A stretch of 44,979 nucleotides of DNA from JASFHF01 sp050123375 (GCA_050123375.1 JASFHF010000013.1:1-44979), one strand, 5' to 3'. Shown: positions 15,946 to 24,083, counted from the stretch's first letter. Program-made: numbers and translations. The notes: a model not told the origin generated them from the sequence alone.

Positions 15946-16593
15946 ATGAGTAAAATCAAAGCCTTAATAATAGACGACCACGAATTAATTCGTGAAAGCA
16001 TTGCGAATCAATTACAAAACACAAGCGATATAGAAATCATACCGGAAAAAGGTGCAAACGGGGAAGAAGCCATTGCTCTAGCGAAAAAGTATAATCCTGA
16101 TGTAATTTTAATGGATTTAAAAATGCCAAAAATGGATGGCTTTGAGGCAACACGTAAATTATTACAACTTATGCCCGATGTTAAAATTCTAATTCTAACT
16201 GTTTGCGATAGCGAAGTCTTTCCTATGAAACTTATGGAAGCAAATGTTGCTGGCTATATAACCAAAAACTGCAAATCAAAAGACCTGGTTGATGCAATTA
16301 AAAAAGTACATGCCGGTCAGCGTTACGTTAGCCCGGCGATTGCGCAAAAACTTGCTTTTAACACTATTTTGTCACCCTTTGATAGATTATCTGAACGAGA
16401 GTTTCAAATCATGAATATGATAATCAAAGGACAAAAAACGGTGCAAATTGCCTCTACGCTGCATTTAAGCCCCAAAACTATTAATACCTATCGCTACCGT
16501 ATTTTCGAAAAACTTGAAATTAATAGTGATGTTGAACTAATACGTTTGGCATTACAGTATGGCGTCATTGACATTGATACTATTAAAACCTAA
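15946..16593 (+). CDS. uvrY: GacA/UvrY/LetA-type response regulator
   Basis: A two-component regulator of 215 residues: receiver domain 1-120 with Asp10/Asp11, phospho-acceptor Asp57 (LMDLKMP), Thr85 and Lys107, then a LuxR-type helix-turn-helix (about 148-205). The stretches TVCDSEVFP, AGQRYVSPAIAQ, SPFDRLSERE, LSPKTINTYRYRIFEKL and the C-terminal QYGVIDID follow the GacA/UvrY/SirA subfamily almost word for word, more closely than generic NarL proteins. In that family the regulator switches on small RNAs that sequester CsrA/RsmA, controlling virulence or life-cycle transitions. AGGA precedes the ATG. The convergent neighbour is a hybrid kinase of the right architecture to be its partner. Confidence 0.9.
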   Translation: MSKIKALIIDDHELIRESIANQLQNTSDIEIIPEKGANGEEAIALAKKYNPDVILMDLKMPKMDGFEATRKLLQLMPDVKILILTVCDSEVFPMKLMEANVAGYITKNCKSKDLVDAIKKVHAGQRYVSPAIAQKLAFNTILSPFDRLSEREFQIMNMIIKGQKTVQIASTLHLSPKTINTYRYRIFEKLEINSDVELIRLALQYGVIDIDTIKT

Positions 16594-16603
16594 CTTCTAC
16601 AAT

Positions 16604-18754
16604 TTATTTATACGCCTTGTAAAGCTTATCAATTTCATCAAGCAGTTGTTGATATAACTGTTCGCGCAGCTCGGTTTTTTCGGTGATAAGATAATGTTCC
16701 AGGTTGGTGAAAGCTTGCTGCAACCTCGGAACCCCGCAATATAAACTCCCACCGCGGTGTTTGTGCGCAAGATCTTTTACTGTTTGCCAATCACCTTTAT
16801 CTTTGGCTTTAATAACCTGCGGCATGTCTTCTTTAAGAAGTTTAATAAATAATTCAATCGCCTTTTTTGCTTGTTCAGCATCACAATTAAGTTTTTCCAT
16901 ACCAAGCTTAAGATCGATAACTTCTCCTTCGATTTTTAATAAATCACTGTCTGCCGGAATTTTTTCAGATATTTTAGCTTTCGATACTTCTTTTGATTTT
17001 TTCGTTTCTTCTACCTTCTTTGTTTTTGTAGTTTCTTCAAATAATAGTTTTCTTAGAACTTCCTTTATTTTATTTATATCTATTGGTTTAGTTAAAAAAT
17101 GGTTTATTTGCGCTCCAAAACACTTTTTCTTTGCTTTAGATGAAGCATGTGCTGTTAAAGCTGCAATTATAGTTTTTTGATTTTTATTTGTTTTGGACCT
17201 TCTGATTTTACGCGCAACATCACATCCATTGATATCCGGCAAACCAATATCCATAAAAATTAGATCGTATTTGTTTTTATTCGTAAATTTTATCGCTTTT
17301 TCCCCGGAATCTGCAACATTCAAATTATCAGTAAGATTTTCTTTTATAATATCTGATGCCATGGTTTGCGCTAAAATATCATCTTCTACTAATAATACTT
17401 TAATTTTTTGTTTGATAAGTTTTACTGCTTTTAAGGATTTGGGTTTTTTTATTGCTTTCGTTTTTTGTTCTGGTTTTATTTTCTTTACCTTCTTGGTTTT
17501 TTCTGTTTTTTTTGCTTTTGTTGGCTTAATTTTTGCGCTTTTACTACCTGGAAGCGGTAACTTAACCGGAATATTACAGGTGAATTTAGTACCTTTATCT
17601 ACAACGCTTTCTACATCTATTTTACCATCCATGTCTTCAATAAATTGTTTTACTACTGATAAGCCTAATCCTGAACCTTCATAAAGACCTTGATTTGACA
17701 GAGTACCGCGAACAAAGCGTTCATAGATATCTTTGATTTTATCTTTCGGTATTCCTATGCCTGTATCTTCTATAATCAATTGTAGAATAATATTTTGTTG
17801 ATCGATAATTTTAGGCACTTTTATGTAAATAGTTATATGACCCTTTTTGGTAAACTTGACCGCATTACCAATTAAATTTAATAAAACTCTAAAAATTCGT
17901 TGTTCATCGCCAACAATAATTTCAGGAATACCTTTGTCATATTTCGCGGTTAATTCTAATTTCTTCGACACCACATACGGCTGTTCCATAGCCAAAATAT
18001 CATCAACGGTTTTTTTGATTGAAAACTCTTGATCTGTAGTTGGTATAATACCAGCTTCGGCTTTATCAAACGCTAAAATACCGTTTAAAATATTTAGCAG
18101 TCTTTCAGAAGCTTGTGAAAGCATATGCAAGGCTTCTTTTTTACTCAAGTCGGTTTCACGTTCTTCGAGAATTTTGGTCATTCCCATAATACCGGAACTT
18201 GGCGTTCTTAGATCGTGTTCCATATTGCTAATAAATTCAGATTTTAATTTATTCGCTTTTTCGGCTTGTTCTTTGGCTTTTTTAAGTTTTTTTTCGGTTT
18301 CTTTTATTTTGGTAATATCAACATAGATACCCAAAATACCATCTATTTTGCCTTCCAGATTATAAATAGGTACTTTGCTTGTCAACAAAAACGCATCACG
18401 TCCATTGGCTTGTCGTTGGGGTTCTTCTATATTTATTTTTGCTTTACCTGTATTGATAACTTCTCGGTCATCTTGTATAAAAGCTTTGGTTTGCTCTTTA
18501 GTCCAAGGTAATTCAAAATCTGTTTTCCCAACAATATCTTCTGGTTTATCCAAACCGACTTGTTCAGCAAAATTGTTATTGCATCCTCTTAATATGCTAT
18601 TTTTATCTTTCCAGAAAACATAACCAGGCACATTTTTTATAATATAATCTAGTTTATGCTTCAGTTCTTCTAAGCTGTTGATTCTTTGCAGATATTTTGC
18701 AGTAAGAAGATTAAAATATACCCATAAATTATAATAATCCATTTTATTTTCCAT
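16604..18754 (-). CDS. Cytosolic hybrid histidine kinase (PAS-HisKA-HATPase-REC-Hpt)
   Basis: A 716-residue phosphorelay kinase. PAS domain about 32-150 (YVFWKDKNSILRGCNNNFAE); HisKA with His180 in NMEHDLRTP; HATPase with N box LIGNAVKFT (Asn297), G1 EDTGIGIP and G2 GSGLGLSV; a lysine-rich linker (about 403-450); receiver with Asp502 (FMDIGLPDING); Hpt with His664 (DLAHKHRGGS). No membrane segment is visible, so sensing must be intracellular through the PAS domain. GacS/BarA/LetS kinases share the HisKA-REC-Hpt order but have a membrane sensor. It ends ten bases from the end of the convergent GacA-like gene, a natural candidate partner. CheY-like phosphotransfer to other regulators cannot be excluded. 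Confidence 0.9.
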   Translation of the reverse strand: MENKMDYYNLWVYFNLLTAKYLQRINSLEELKHKLDYIIKNVPGYVFWKDKNSILRGCNNNFAEQVGLDKPEDIVGKTDFELPWTKEQTKAFIQDDREVINTGKAKINIEEPQRQANGRDAFLLTSKVPIYNLEGKIDGILGIYVDITKIKETEKKLKKAKEQAEKANKLKSEFISNMEHDLRTPSSGIMGMTKILEERETDLSKKEALHMLSQASERLLNILNGILAFDKAEAGIIPTTDQEFSIKKTVDDILAMEQPYVVSKKLELTAKYDKGIPEIIVGDEQRIFRVLLNLIGNAVKFTKKGHITIYIKVPKIIDQQNIILQLIIEDTGIGIPKDKIKDIYERFVRGTLSNQGLYEGSGLGLSVVKQFIEDMDGKIDVESVVDKGTKFTCNIPVKLPLPGSKSAKIKPTKAKKTEKTKKVKKIKPEQKTKAIKKPKSLKAVKLIKQKIKVLLVEDDILAQTMASDIIKENLTDNLNVADSGEKAIKFTNKNKYDLIFMDIGLPDINGCDVARKIRRSKTNKNQKTIIAALTAHASSKAKKKCFGAQINHFLTKPIDINKIKEVLRKLLFEETTKTKKVEETKKSKEVSKAKISEKIPADSDLLKIEGEVIDLKLGMEKLNCDAEQAKKAIELFIKLLKEDMPQVIKAKDKGDWQTVKDLAHKHRGGSLYCGVPRLQQAFTNLEHYLITEKTELREQLYQQLLDEIDKLYKAYK

Positions 18755-18780
18755 CCAAGTTTTGTTTGCTATATTTTAAT

Positions 18781-18791
18781 AGTTTACTATA
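18781..18791. promoter_or_regulatory. Shared 11-base motif upstream of the hybrid kinase
   Basis: AGTTTACTATA lies 27 bases before the hybrid kinase start and just past the end of the AdoHcyase-like gene. The same 11 bases form the left part of a near-palindrome at 20553-20570, on the other side of that gene. It could be a regulator site or a flank of an inserted segment; two copies are too few to decide. Confidence 0.3.
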
Positions 18792-18813
18792 TGTAAGGTA
18801 AATGAATAAAACA

Positions 18814-20199
18814 TTAATATATAATCTGTTGTCCTTCAAATTTTGTGGATATGCTCTTTTCGATCTTTGCGAAATGCCCCTTCCAAAAGCCCCTAGAAGA
18901 AATCATCGAAGATATTATCTTTTTTTGCTTGCCTGGTGTAATTATTACTCTTCGTAAATAAGTTTTAATTTCTTTGCTTACGATTTTGCTGTATTCCGTA
19001 TGCTTCCATTCTGTATTATTATGCAGTTCGTTCCAGAATTTTGATACATTTTTATCTATGTTCGACGATACATTTTGTATTCCATTTTTAAGGTTTTTGT
19101 CTTCTAATAATTGTTTTCCGGCTTTTAATAAAATTGTGAATATTGCGTCTAGATATAATACTTCGGTAGGATATGTTAATATAAAATTAAATAATTTTTT
19201 ATTATTTAAAACATCTTTTTTCTTGAATTTGTAACCAAACTCATCAGGAGTTCCCATGTTCACGAGGTGAGCAACTTTATCGAAATCTTTTTTATCAAAA
19301 AAATCAGATATAGCATTTTCCACTCCTGTTGCAGTTACAACACAGTAAGTGTTACATAAATGTTTTTTGATCTGTTTTATGGAATTACTATTATTCTTTG
19401 ATAGATATAATACACTATAACCACAGCTGCTTGCTCGTTCACATGCTTGTTTAGAAACATCAATTACATAAATGTCACTTTTTTTAACTCCTGCGCTAGA
19501 TAAAGCCAACGCTATCCCTAGCCCTACTTTCCCGTAACCAAATAACATGTATTTTCTATCATGAAATAGTTTTCCATAATTTGTTATTATATTGTTAAAA
19601 CACAGTATTTCATACATAGATATTTTGTCTTTTGAAAATCTATCAACTAATTGTGTTATATATATTTTCAAAGAATCTTTAGCCATATCTATTAATGCTC
19701 TAACTAAACCGTCACCCGTTCCATATCTTGTTTCTAATTTTTTGGTTTCAGAGTTATCAACCGTGATAACTGGGAAATTAATATTTTTATATAGTTTGGG
19801 ATCAACCTGTGTTAATTCTACCATTCCCTTTTTTGGGGTTATTTCTTTTAGCAATCCAGCTCCACAATCAAACGCCATGTCATAAAAATTATTTATTTTA
19901 TTTTTGGGTATACGCCCTTCAGAGTAGAATGTTATCTTAGCTTTTTTCATTATTTCCAGTACATATTCGTGTACAACCAAATTCTCGGTTGCAGTGACAT
20001 CTACTTTTTTGGCACCCCCACGAATTAATATGTCAATTATTATTAAAGTGGAAAGAGTAATGTGACCATTTAATAAAACTTTTTTACCATGAAAAGGCTT
20101 AGATTTTTCCCATTGTTTAGATAATTGTGTTGTACATTGCCTATCTTTTTCGGAGATCTTTTTACTATAAGCTTCATAAAGAATTTCATAATTATACAT
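18814..20199 (-). CDS. Divergent adenosylhomocysteinase-like NAD-binding protein
   Basis: A 461-residue protein with the overall plan of S-adenosylhomocysteine hydrolase but far from the usual sequence. Recognisable parts: FHGKKVLLNGHITLSTL then GGAKKVDVTATENLVVHE (substrate-domain-like, 35-80), RYGTGDGLVRAL (about 160-171), a Rossmann fold KYMLFGYGKVGLGIALALSS with IYVID (about 217-245), and HLVNMGTPDEFG. The C-terminal 90 residues do not resemble the normal enzyme, whose NAD-reaching tail ends in KPDHYRY. Substrate is therefore unknown; a specialised nucleoside or amino-acid metabolite enzyme is plausible. The ATG at 20199 was preferred to a TTG six bases earlier because AAGGAGG sits seven bases before it. 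AT-rich flanks on both sides hint at acquisition. Confidence 0.7.
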   Translation of the reverse strand: MYNYEILYEAYSKKISEKDRQCTTQLSKQWEKSKPFHGKKVLLNGHITLSTLIIIDILIRGGAKKVDVTATENLVVHEYVLEIMKKAKITFYSEGRIPKNKINNFYDMAFDCGAGLLKEITPKKGMVELTQVDPKLYKNINFPVITVDNSETKKLETRYGTGDGLVRALIDMAKDSLKIYITQLVDRFSKDKISMYEILCFNNIITNYGKLFHDRKYMLFGYGKVGLGIALALSSAGVKKSDIYVIDVSKQACERASSCGYSVLYLSKNNSNSIKQIKKHLCNTYCVVTATGVENAISDFFDKKDFDKVAHLVNMGTPDEFGYKFKKKDVLNNKKLFNFILTYPTEVLYLDAIFTILLKAGKQLLEDKNLKNGIQNVSSNIDKNVSKFWNELHNNTEWKHTEYSKIVSKEIKTYLRRVIITPGKQKKIISSMISSRGFWKGHFAKIEKSISTKFEGQQIIY

Positions 20200-20702
20200 T
20201 ATCAATCCTCCTTACAAAATATTAATGTGATATTGCATAATATTTTATGCATTCGAAATGTATATTTTTTTTATTTTTATTAAATGCGACATCTCTGATT
20301 TAGCAGTAAATATTGCTAATTTTAGTAAAAATAATTAATGTCTTGTTTTAAATAATACCATCTTATTATTAAGAAAAGCTTAAGCAATTAAAAAACTGTT
20401 AATTAATTCTTTTCCTTTAAAATTGATCATTTTTTGTTAAATGATGTTATTTCTTCACAGCCTAAAAGTCAAGCAAAACACCATAACAAAAGTCGGAGAT
20501 TTTTTATAATATTTTCCACCTTTCACCCAGTTTCCAAACTTGTTCTCTCGTTAGTTTACTATAGTGAACTATGGCTATCATAACAACACTAGCTCAAAAA
20601 CACCATCTTTGCACATCCATTTCGTAATAAACTGTATACAATAAGAAGCTTAAACAATTACTGTTGCTATGATAAAATTTAATTATTTAAAGGATAACCA
20701 TC
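20200..20702. other. Long AT-rich divergent intergenic region
   Basis: About 500 bases without a gene between the AdoHcyase-like gene (leftwards) and guaC (rightwards). It must contain both promoters. A palindrome-like site lies at 20553-20570. A TACAAT hexamer at about 20636 and TATGAT near 20669 are possible -10 elements for guaC, and AAAGGAT precedes the guaC ATG. No tRNA, repeat family member or structured RNA is apparent to me. Confidence 0.5.
20553..20570. promoter_or_regulatory. Near-palindromic operator-like site upstream of guaC
   Basis: AGTTTACTATAGTGAACT is an 18-base palindrome with one mismatched pair. Its left 11 bases recur at 18781-18791 before the hybrid kinase. The position, 130 bases before guaC and 350 before the AdoHcyase-like start, fits an operator, but nothing identifies the regulator. 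Confidence 0.35.
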
Positions 20703-21749
20703 ATGCGCATCGATGCAGACATTAAATTAGATTTCAAAGACGTTTTAATTCGGCCAAAAAGAAGTACTTTACGTTCACGTGCCGAAGTAGATTTGGAGAG
20801 AAAATATACATTTCGGCATTCAAAACTAACCTGGCAAGGCATTCCGATTATTGCTGCCAATATGGATCATACTGGTACCTTTGCCATGGCCAAAGTATTA
20901 TCCAAATCTAAAGTGCTAACCGCTTTGGATAAGTTTTCTACAAAGGAAGACTGGCAAGCAATTGATAAATCTACATTATCATATTGTTTTGCTAGCTCAG
21001 GCACCAGAGATCACGATCTAAAGCATCTTAAAGAAATTATGTCCGCTGTAGACTGCCCTTTTATTTGCTTAGATATTGCTAATGGCTATTCACAGCATTT
21101 TATTGATTTTGTTAAAAAAACACGGCTTGCTTTTCCTGATAAAATTATCATGGCTGGCAATGTAGTGACTGGTGAAATGGCAGAAGAGCTTACTTTATCC
21201 GGAGCTGATATCGTTAAAATCGGCATCGGCCCAGGATCAGTATGTACTACCCGAAAAAAAACTGGCGTAGGTTATCCGCAACTATCAGCCATTATTGAAT
21301 GCGCCGATGCCGCACATGGTTTAAAAGGCCATATCTGCGCCGATGGCGGCTGCACTAATCCTGGTGATGTTGCTAAAGCATTTGCCGCAGGAGCTGATTT
21401 TGTGATGTTAGGCGGAATGTTTGCTGGACACGATGAATGTTCTGGCGAAATTTTTGAAAAAGACGGCAAAAAATTCAAACGTTTTTACGGCATGAGCTCC
21501 AAAGAAGCAATGATGCAATATTACGGCGAAGTTGCTCAATACCGCGCCAGTGAAGGCAAATCTGTTGATGTGCCATATCGCGGACCAGTAGAACAAACCT
21601 TACAAGATATTCTTGGCGGTTTGCGCTCTACCTGCACTTATGTTGGCGCAGAAAAATTAAAAGAATTATCCAAACGCACTACGTTTATTCGTGTAACCCA
21701 ACAAATAAATGAAGTTTATACGGCACATGAAATAATTGATGTTTGTTAA
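20703..21749 (+). CDS. guaC: GMP reductase
   Basis: Converts GMP to IMP with NADPH, returning guanine nucleotides to the purine pool. The 348-residue length is standard and excludes IMP dehydrogenase, which is longer and has CBS domains that are absent here. Signatures: LDFKDVLIRPKRSTL at the N-terminus (typical GuaC), the catalytic loop GPGSVCTTRKKTGVGYPQL with Cys181, and ADGGCTNPGDVAKAFAAGAD plus MLGGMFAGHDE for phosphate binding. Its final four bases overlap the end of the convergent carboxylesterase gene. Confidence 0.96.
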   Translation: MRIDADIKLDFKDVLIRPKRSTLRSRAEVDLERKYTFRHSKLTWQGIPIIAANMDHTGTFAMAKVLSKSKVLTALDKFSTKEDWQAIDKSTLSYCFASSGTRDHDLKHLKEIMSAVDCPFICLDIANGYSQHFIDFVKKTRLAFPDKIIMAGNVVTGEMAEELTLSGADIVKIGIGPGSVCTTRKKTGVGYPQLSAIIECADAAHGLKGHICADGGCTNPGDVAKAFAAGADFVMLGGMFAGHDECSGEIFEKDGKKFKRFYGMSSKEAMMQYYGEVAQYRASEGKSVDVPYRGPVEQTLQDILGGLRSTCTYVGAEKLKELSKRTTFIRVTQQINEVYTAHEIIDVC

Positions 21750-22426
21750 TAAAAATTTTTCTGTAACCATTGACTAATATCATCAATTTCCTGCGCACAT
21801 ACCGTATGCTGCATTGGATAATCATGCCATTCAACCTGACAACCATGCTTAATTAAAAAATCTCGCGATACTATTGCAAAACTAATCGGAAGTAATGGAT
21901 CTTCCGTACCATGCGCCATCATTATCGAAGCATCACAATTAACTTTTGATATTTCTGTCGGCAATAAATTATGTAATGGTAAATATGCTGATAAAGCAAT
22001 AATGCCTGCCAGTTTTTTAGGATAGCGTAAACCAATGTGCAATGCCATCGCCCCGCCTTGTGAAAATCCAGCTAAAATAATCTTATTGCTTGGCATGCCT
22101 AATTGTTGTTCGCGTTCAATTAAAGCAACAATTTTTTCCGCTGAATCACGAATCCCCGCTTCGTCTTCATTAGCAAGATTGGACAAATCTTTAATGTCAT
22201 ACCAACCACGCATCACATAACCGTTATTAATCGTAATCGGCCTAAGCGGCGCATGCGGGAAAATAAATTTTATTGGTAAATTATCTGGTAAATTTAATTG
22301 TGGAACAATACCAGCAAAATCATGCCCATCGGCTCCTAAACCATGCAGCCAAATCACCGTTAAAACCGGCGGTTTTTGCGGCTTAATCTCAACACATTCT
22401 AACAGATTATTTTTATTCATACACAA
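21746..22426 (-). CDS. Carboxylesterase/phospholipase of the EstB family
   Basis: An alpha/beta hydrolase of 226 residues, the normal size of the family that includes bacterial carboxylesterase EstB and eukaryotic acyl-protein thioesterase. VIWLHGLGADGHDF forms the oxyanion region, Ser122 in AGFSQGGAMA is the nucleophile, Asp176 in GTEDPLLP the acid and His207 in PMQHTVC the base. Expected activity: hydrolysis of short carboxyl or thio esters; the natural substrate is not evident. ATG codons at residues 1 and 3 are equally possible starts. A family C palindrome lies about 45 bases upstream, probably within or near its leader. Confidence 0.9.
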   Translation of the reverse strand: MCMNKNNLLECVEIKPQKPPVLTVIWLHGLGADGHDFAGIVPQLNLPDNLPIKFIFPHAPLRPITINNGYVMRGWYDIKDLSNLANEDEAGIRDSAEKIVALIEREQQLGMPSNKIILAGFSQGGAMALHIGLRYPKKLAGIIALSAYLPLHNLLPTEISKVNCDASIMMAHGTEDPLLPISFAIVSRDFLIKHGCQVEWHDYPMQHTVCAQEIDDISQWLQKNFY

Positions 22427-22471
22427 ACCCTTAATTTTTAGCTATACTTTCCTGTGAAAATTTGCATTGTC

Positions 22472-22587
22472 TTATAGCAATTAGAGGTTATGTTTTTCAG
22501 GCACGCTCAAGCACATCCATGTGGCGCTAAGGCTCGACCATCCATGGTCTCGCATTACCTGAAAAACATAACCTCTAATTGCTATAA
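22472..22587. repeat. Family C palindromic element with two GGA-loop hairpins
   Basis: Perfect 30-base inverted arms (22472-22501 and 22558-22587, beginning TTATAGCAATTAGAGGTT) enclose 56 bases. Inside are two small palindromic hairpins: 22512-22523 (CACATCCATGTG) and 22536-22549 (GACCATCCATGGTC). On the minus strand their loops display GGA (CACATGGATGTG, GACCATGGATGGTC). The element lies between the divergent esterase and lipoprotein genes. It resembles the element at 41898-42009 in architecture and inner motifs, so this is a mobile or dispersed family. Confidence 0.85.
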
Positions 22588-22629
22588 ACGCCTCAAACAA
22601 CACGTAAATCTTGATGAGGTTTATACAAC

Positions 22630-22797
22630 ATGAAAAAGATTATAGAACAAATATTATTTATCGGAAGTATTTTTGCATTTTTGTTGGCACTAAACGGCTG
22701 TGGACAAAAAGGACCTTTATATTTACCAAAAAAATCACAGCAGCAAGCTCATAATTCCTGGTATTTTGGCGGCGGCGTTGCTGCAAACAAGAGTTAG
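22630..22797 (+). CDS. lptM: Small LptM/YifL-like lipoprotein
   Basis: A 55-residue lipoprotein. The N-terminus MKKIIEQILFIGSIFAFLLA with lipobox LNGC24 and the following GQKGPLYLP is the hallmark of the LptM (YifL) family, which in E. coli helps the LPS translocon LptD mature. The tail (residues 35-55) is unrelated low-complexity sequence. In many Gammaproteobacteria the gene precedes lysA and dapF; here those are absent. TGAGG lies before the ATG. Its last four bases overlap the end of the convergent hypothetical gene. Confidence 0.75.
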   Translation: MKKIIEQILFIGSIFAFLLALNGCGQKGPLYLPKKSQQQAHNSWYFGGGVAANKS

Positions 22798-23174
22798 CGT
22801 TTATATACCCTCATGCGCTGACACTTTACATCATAGGTTGCACGTAGGGGATAATGCGACAATAGTCTATTCATTACTATCGGAAAAGTTGGTCCAACTA
22901 TCTTAGTAGCAAGTGTTACATAATATTTATTTGGCGCAAGCCATCTAACTTTCCAACGATATTTGCCAGCAAAACATATAACATTCTCTTTAAGCAAACC
23001 CTTGCGTAATTTAAATGAAATAATAGCGCCATTAACATATTGCTGCGGATAATCAACGTTGGATTTACAATGACATCTAGTCACATGAAACGGATCAGCA
23101 ATTTGCCAAACCGCGAATGATGTTAATGGAATTAAAACTAATATTACCAATATCCACATAATTTTTTTGTACAT
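22794..23174 (-). CDS. Hypothetical single-pass membrane or exported protein
   Basis: A 126-residue protein with an N-terminal hydrophobic segment (residues 4-24, IMWILVILVLIPLTSFAVW) acting as an anchor or uncleaved signal. The rest is basic, with Cys pairs at CHC (about 34-36) and single Cys at about 67 and 118. I recognise no family. It is convergent with the LptM-like gene. Upstream is a nested palindromic element, so its promoter must lie within the 40 bases between, or inside that element. Confidence 0.55.
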   Translation of the reverse strand: MYKKIMWILVILVLIPLTSFAVWQIADPFHVTRCHCKSNVDYPQQYVNGAIISFKLRKGLLKENVICFAGKYRWKVRWLAPNKYYVTLATKIVGPTFPIVMNRLLSHYPLRATYDVKCQRMRVYKR

Positions 23175-23216
23175 GATTTACACCCCGTGAATGTTATATT
23201 ATTAGTATAATATCAT

Positions 23217-23379
23217 AAAGGGGTCACATCTTCACTTGTTGTATGACAGAAGTCAAGCGGGTCGTGAGCTTTACATAATTACAATGCCATGTTTGTTGCT
23301 TTGTAATCATGTAAAGCTCACGACCCTCAAAGAATCTAGCTTATAATCCACATACAACAAGTGAAGATGCGACCCCTTT
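23217..23379. repeat. Outer palindrome split by a second palindrome
   Basis: Arms at 23217-23245 (GGGGTCACATCTTCACTTG...) and 23351-23379 are complementary over 29 bases with one mismatch. The arm sequence shares GGGGTCxCATCTTCACT with the family B array at 9822. Between the arms lies a complete second palindrome (23259-23326) plus short spacers of 13 and 24 bases. The right arm overlaps the upstream possible ATG of the site-2 protease gene. Confidence 0.88.
23259..23326. repeat. Inner family B palindrome
   Basis: A 68-base palindrome: GGGTCGTGAGCTTTACAT on the left is complementary to ATGTAAAGCTCACGACCC on the right, around the family B centre ATGCCATGTTTGTTGC. Its arms differ from those of the copies at 9822, 26267 and 29668, yet remain self-complementary. 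The copy at 42038-42107 has the most similar arms (GGAGCTTTACAT). Confidence 0.9.
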
Positions 23380-23414
23380 TATCTCTCGCTCATATAATAT
23401 ATAATGCGATTATT

Positions 23415-24071
23415 ATGTGGCAATTAAACATTATCCAAAAAATTATCGTATGGGGTCCGCCTATTCTGTTCGCCATTACGGTACACGAAGTAGCACATGG
23501 CTGGATGGCATTAAAACTAGGTGACAAAACTGCACTAATGCTTGGTCGATTAACTTTAAACCCGCTCAAGCATATTGATATGATCGGCACGGTTATCATT
23601 CCACTGATTTTACTGCTTTTCAGTCCTATCATCTTCGGCTGGGCCAAACCAGTTCCAGTGAATCCAAATAATCTAAAGAAACCCAGAAGAGATATGGCTT
23701 TTGTAGCCATTGCTGGACCAATTTCAAATATCATTATGGCGCTCATCTGGGCGGCAATTATGAAAATAGGCAGCATTCTAATGGGACACGGCCTACAATT
23801 TGCCTTACCAATCGTGTTAATGGGTCGAGCAGGAATCTTGATTAACCTGGTATTAATGATCTTAAATTTAATCCCTATTCCGCCGCTTGACGGCAGCCGC
23901 GTAGTTGCGGCCATTTTACCGCCAAAATTAGCTTATCAATATGATCGAATTGCACCATATGGATTTTTTATTTTGTTACTGCTATTAATTACCGGTGTCT
24001 TACGTTTACTTTTATGGGTACCGATTGTACTACTACAAAGATTAATTCTTGCAATATTCGGATTAGGTTAA
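23415..24071 (+). CDS. Site-2 protease family (M50) zinc metalloprotease
   Basis: An intramembrane protease of 218 residues. The zinc motif HEVAHGW sits in the first core membrane segment (about residues 23-29) and the second conserved motif NLIPIPPLDGSR supplies the aspartate ligand (about 155-166). Five to six hydrophobic segments are visible. It belongs to the compact, PDZ-less group of S2P proteins, not RseP. The ATG at 23415 was chosen; an in-frame ATG at 23361 would add 18 residues encoded partly by the palindrome's right arm and lacks a ribosome binding site. Substrates are unknown. Confidence 0.88.
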   Translation: MWQLNIIQKIIVWGPPILFAITVHEVAHGWMALKLGDKTALMLGRLTLNPLKHIDMIGTVIIPLILLLFSPIIFGWAKPVPVNPNNLKKPRRDMAFVAIAGPISNIIMALIWAAIMKIGSILMGHGLQFALPIVLMGRAGILINLVLMILNLIPIPPLDGSRVVAAILPPKLAYQYDRIAPYGFFILLLLLITGVLRLLLWVPIVLLQRLILAIFGLG

Positions 24072-24083
24072 ATTACGCAGTTA

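Noticed and set aside
16704..17684. Two plus-strand open frames of about 160 codons opposite the hybrid kinase
   Set aside because: They arise from the lysine-rich coding region read backwards (Phe/Leu/Ser-rich) and lack ribosome binding sites.
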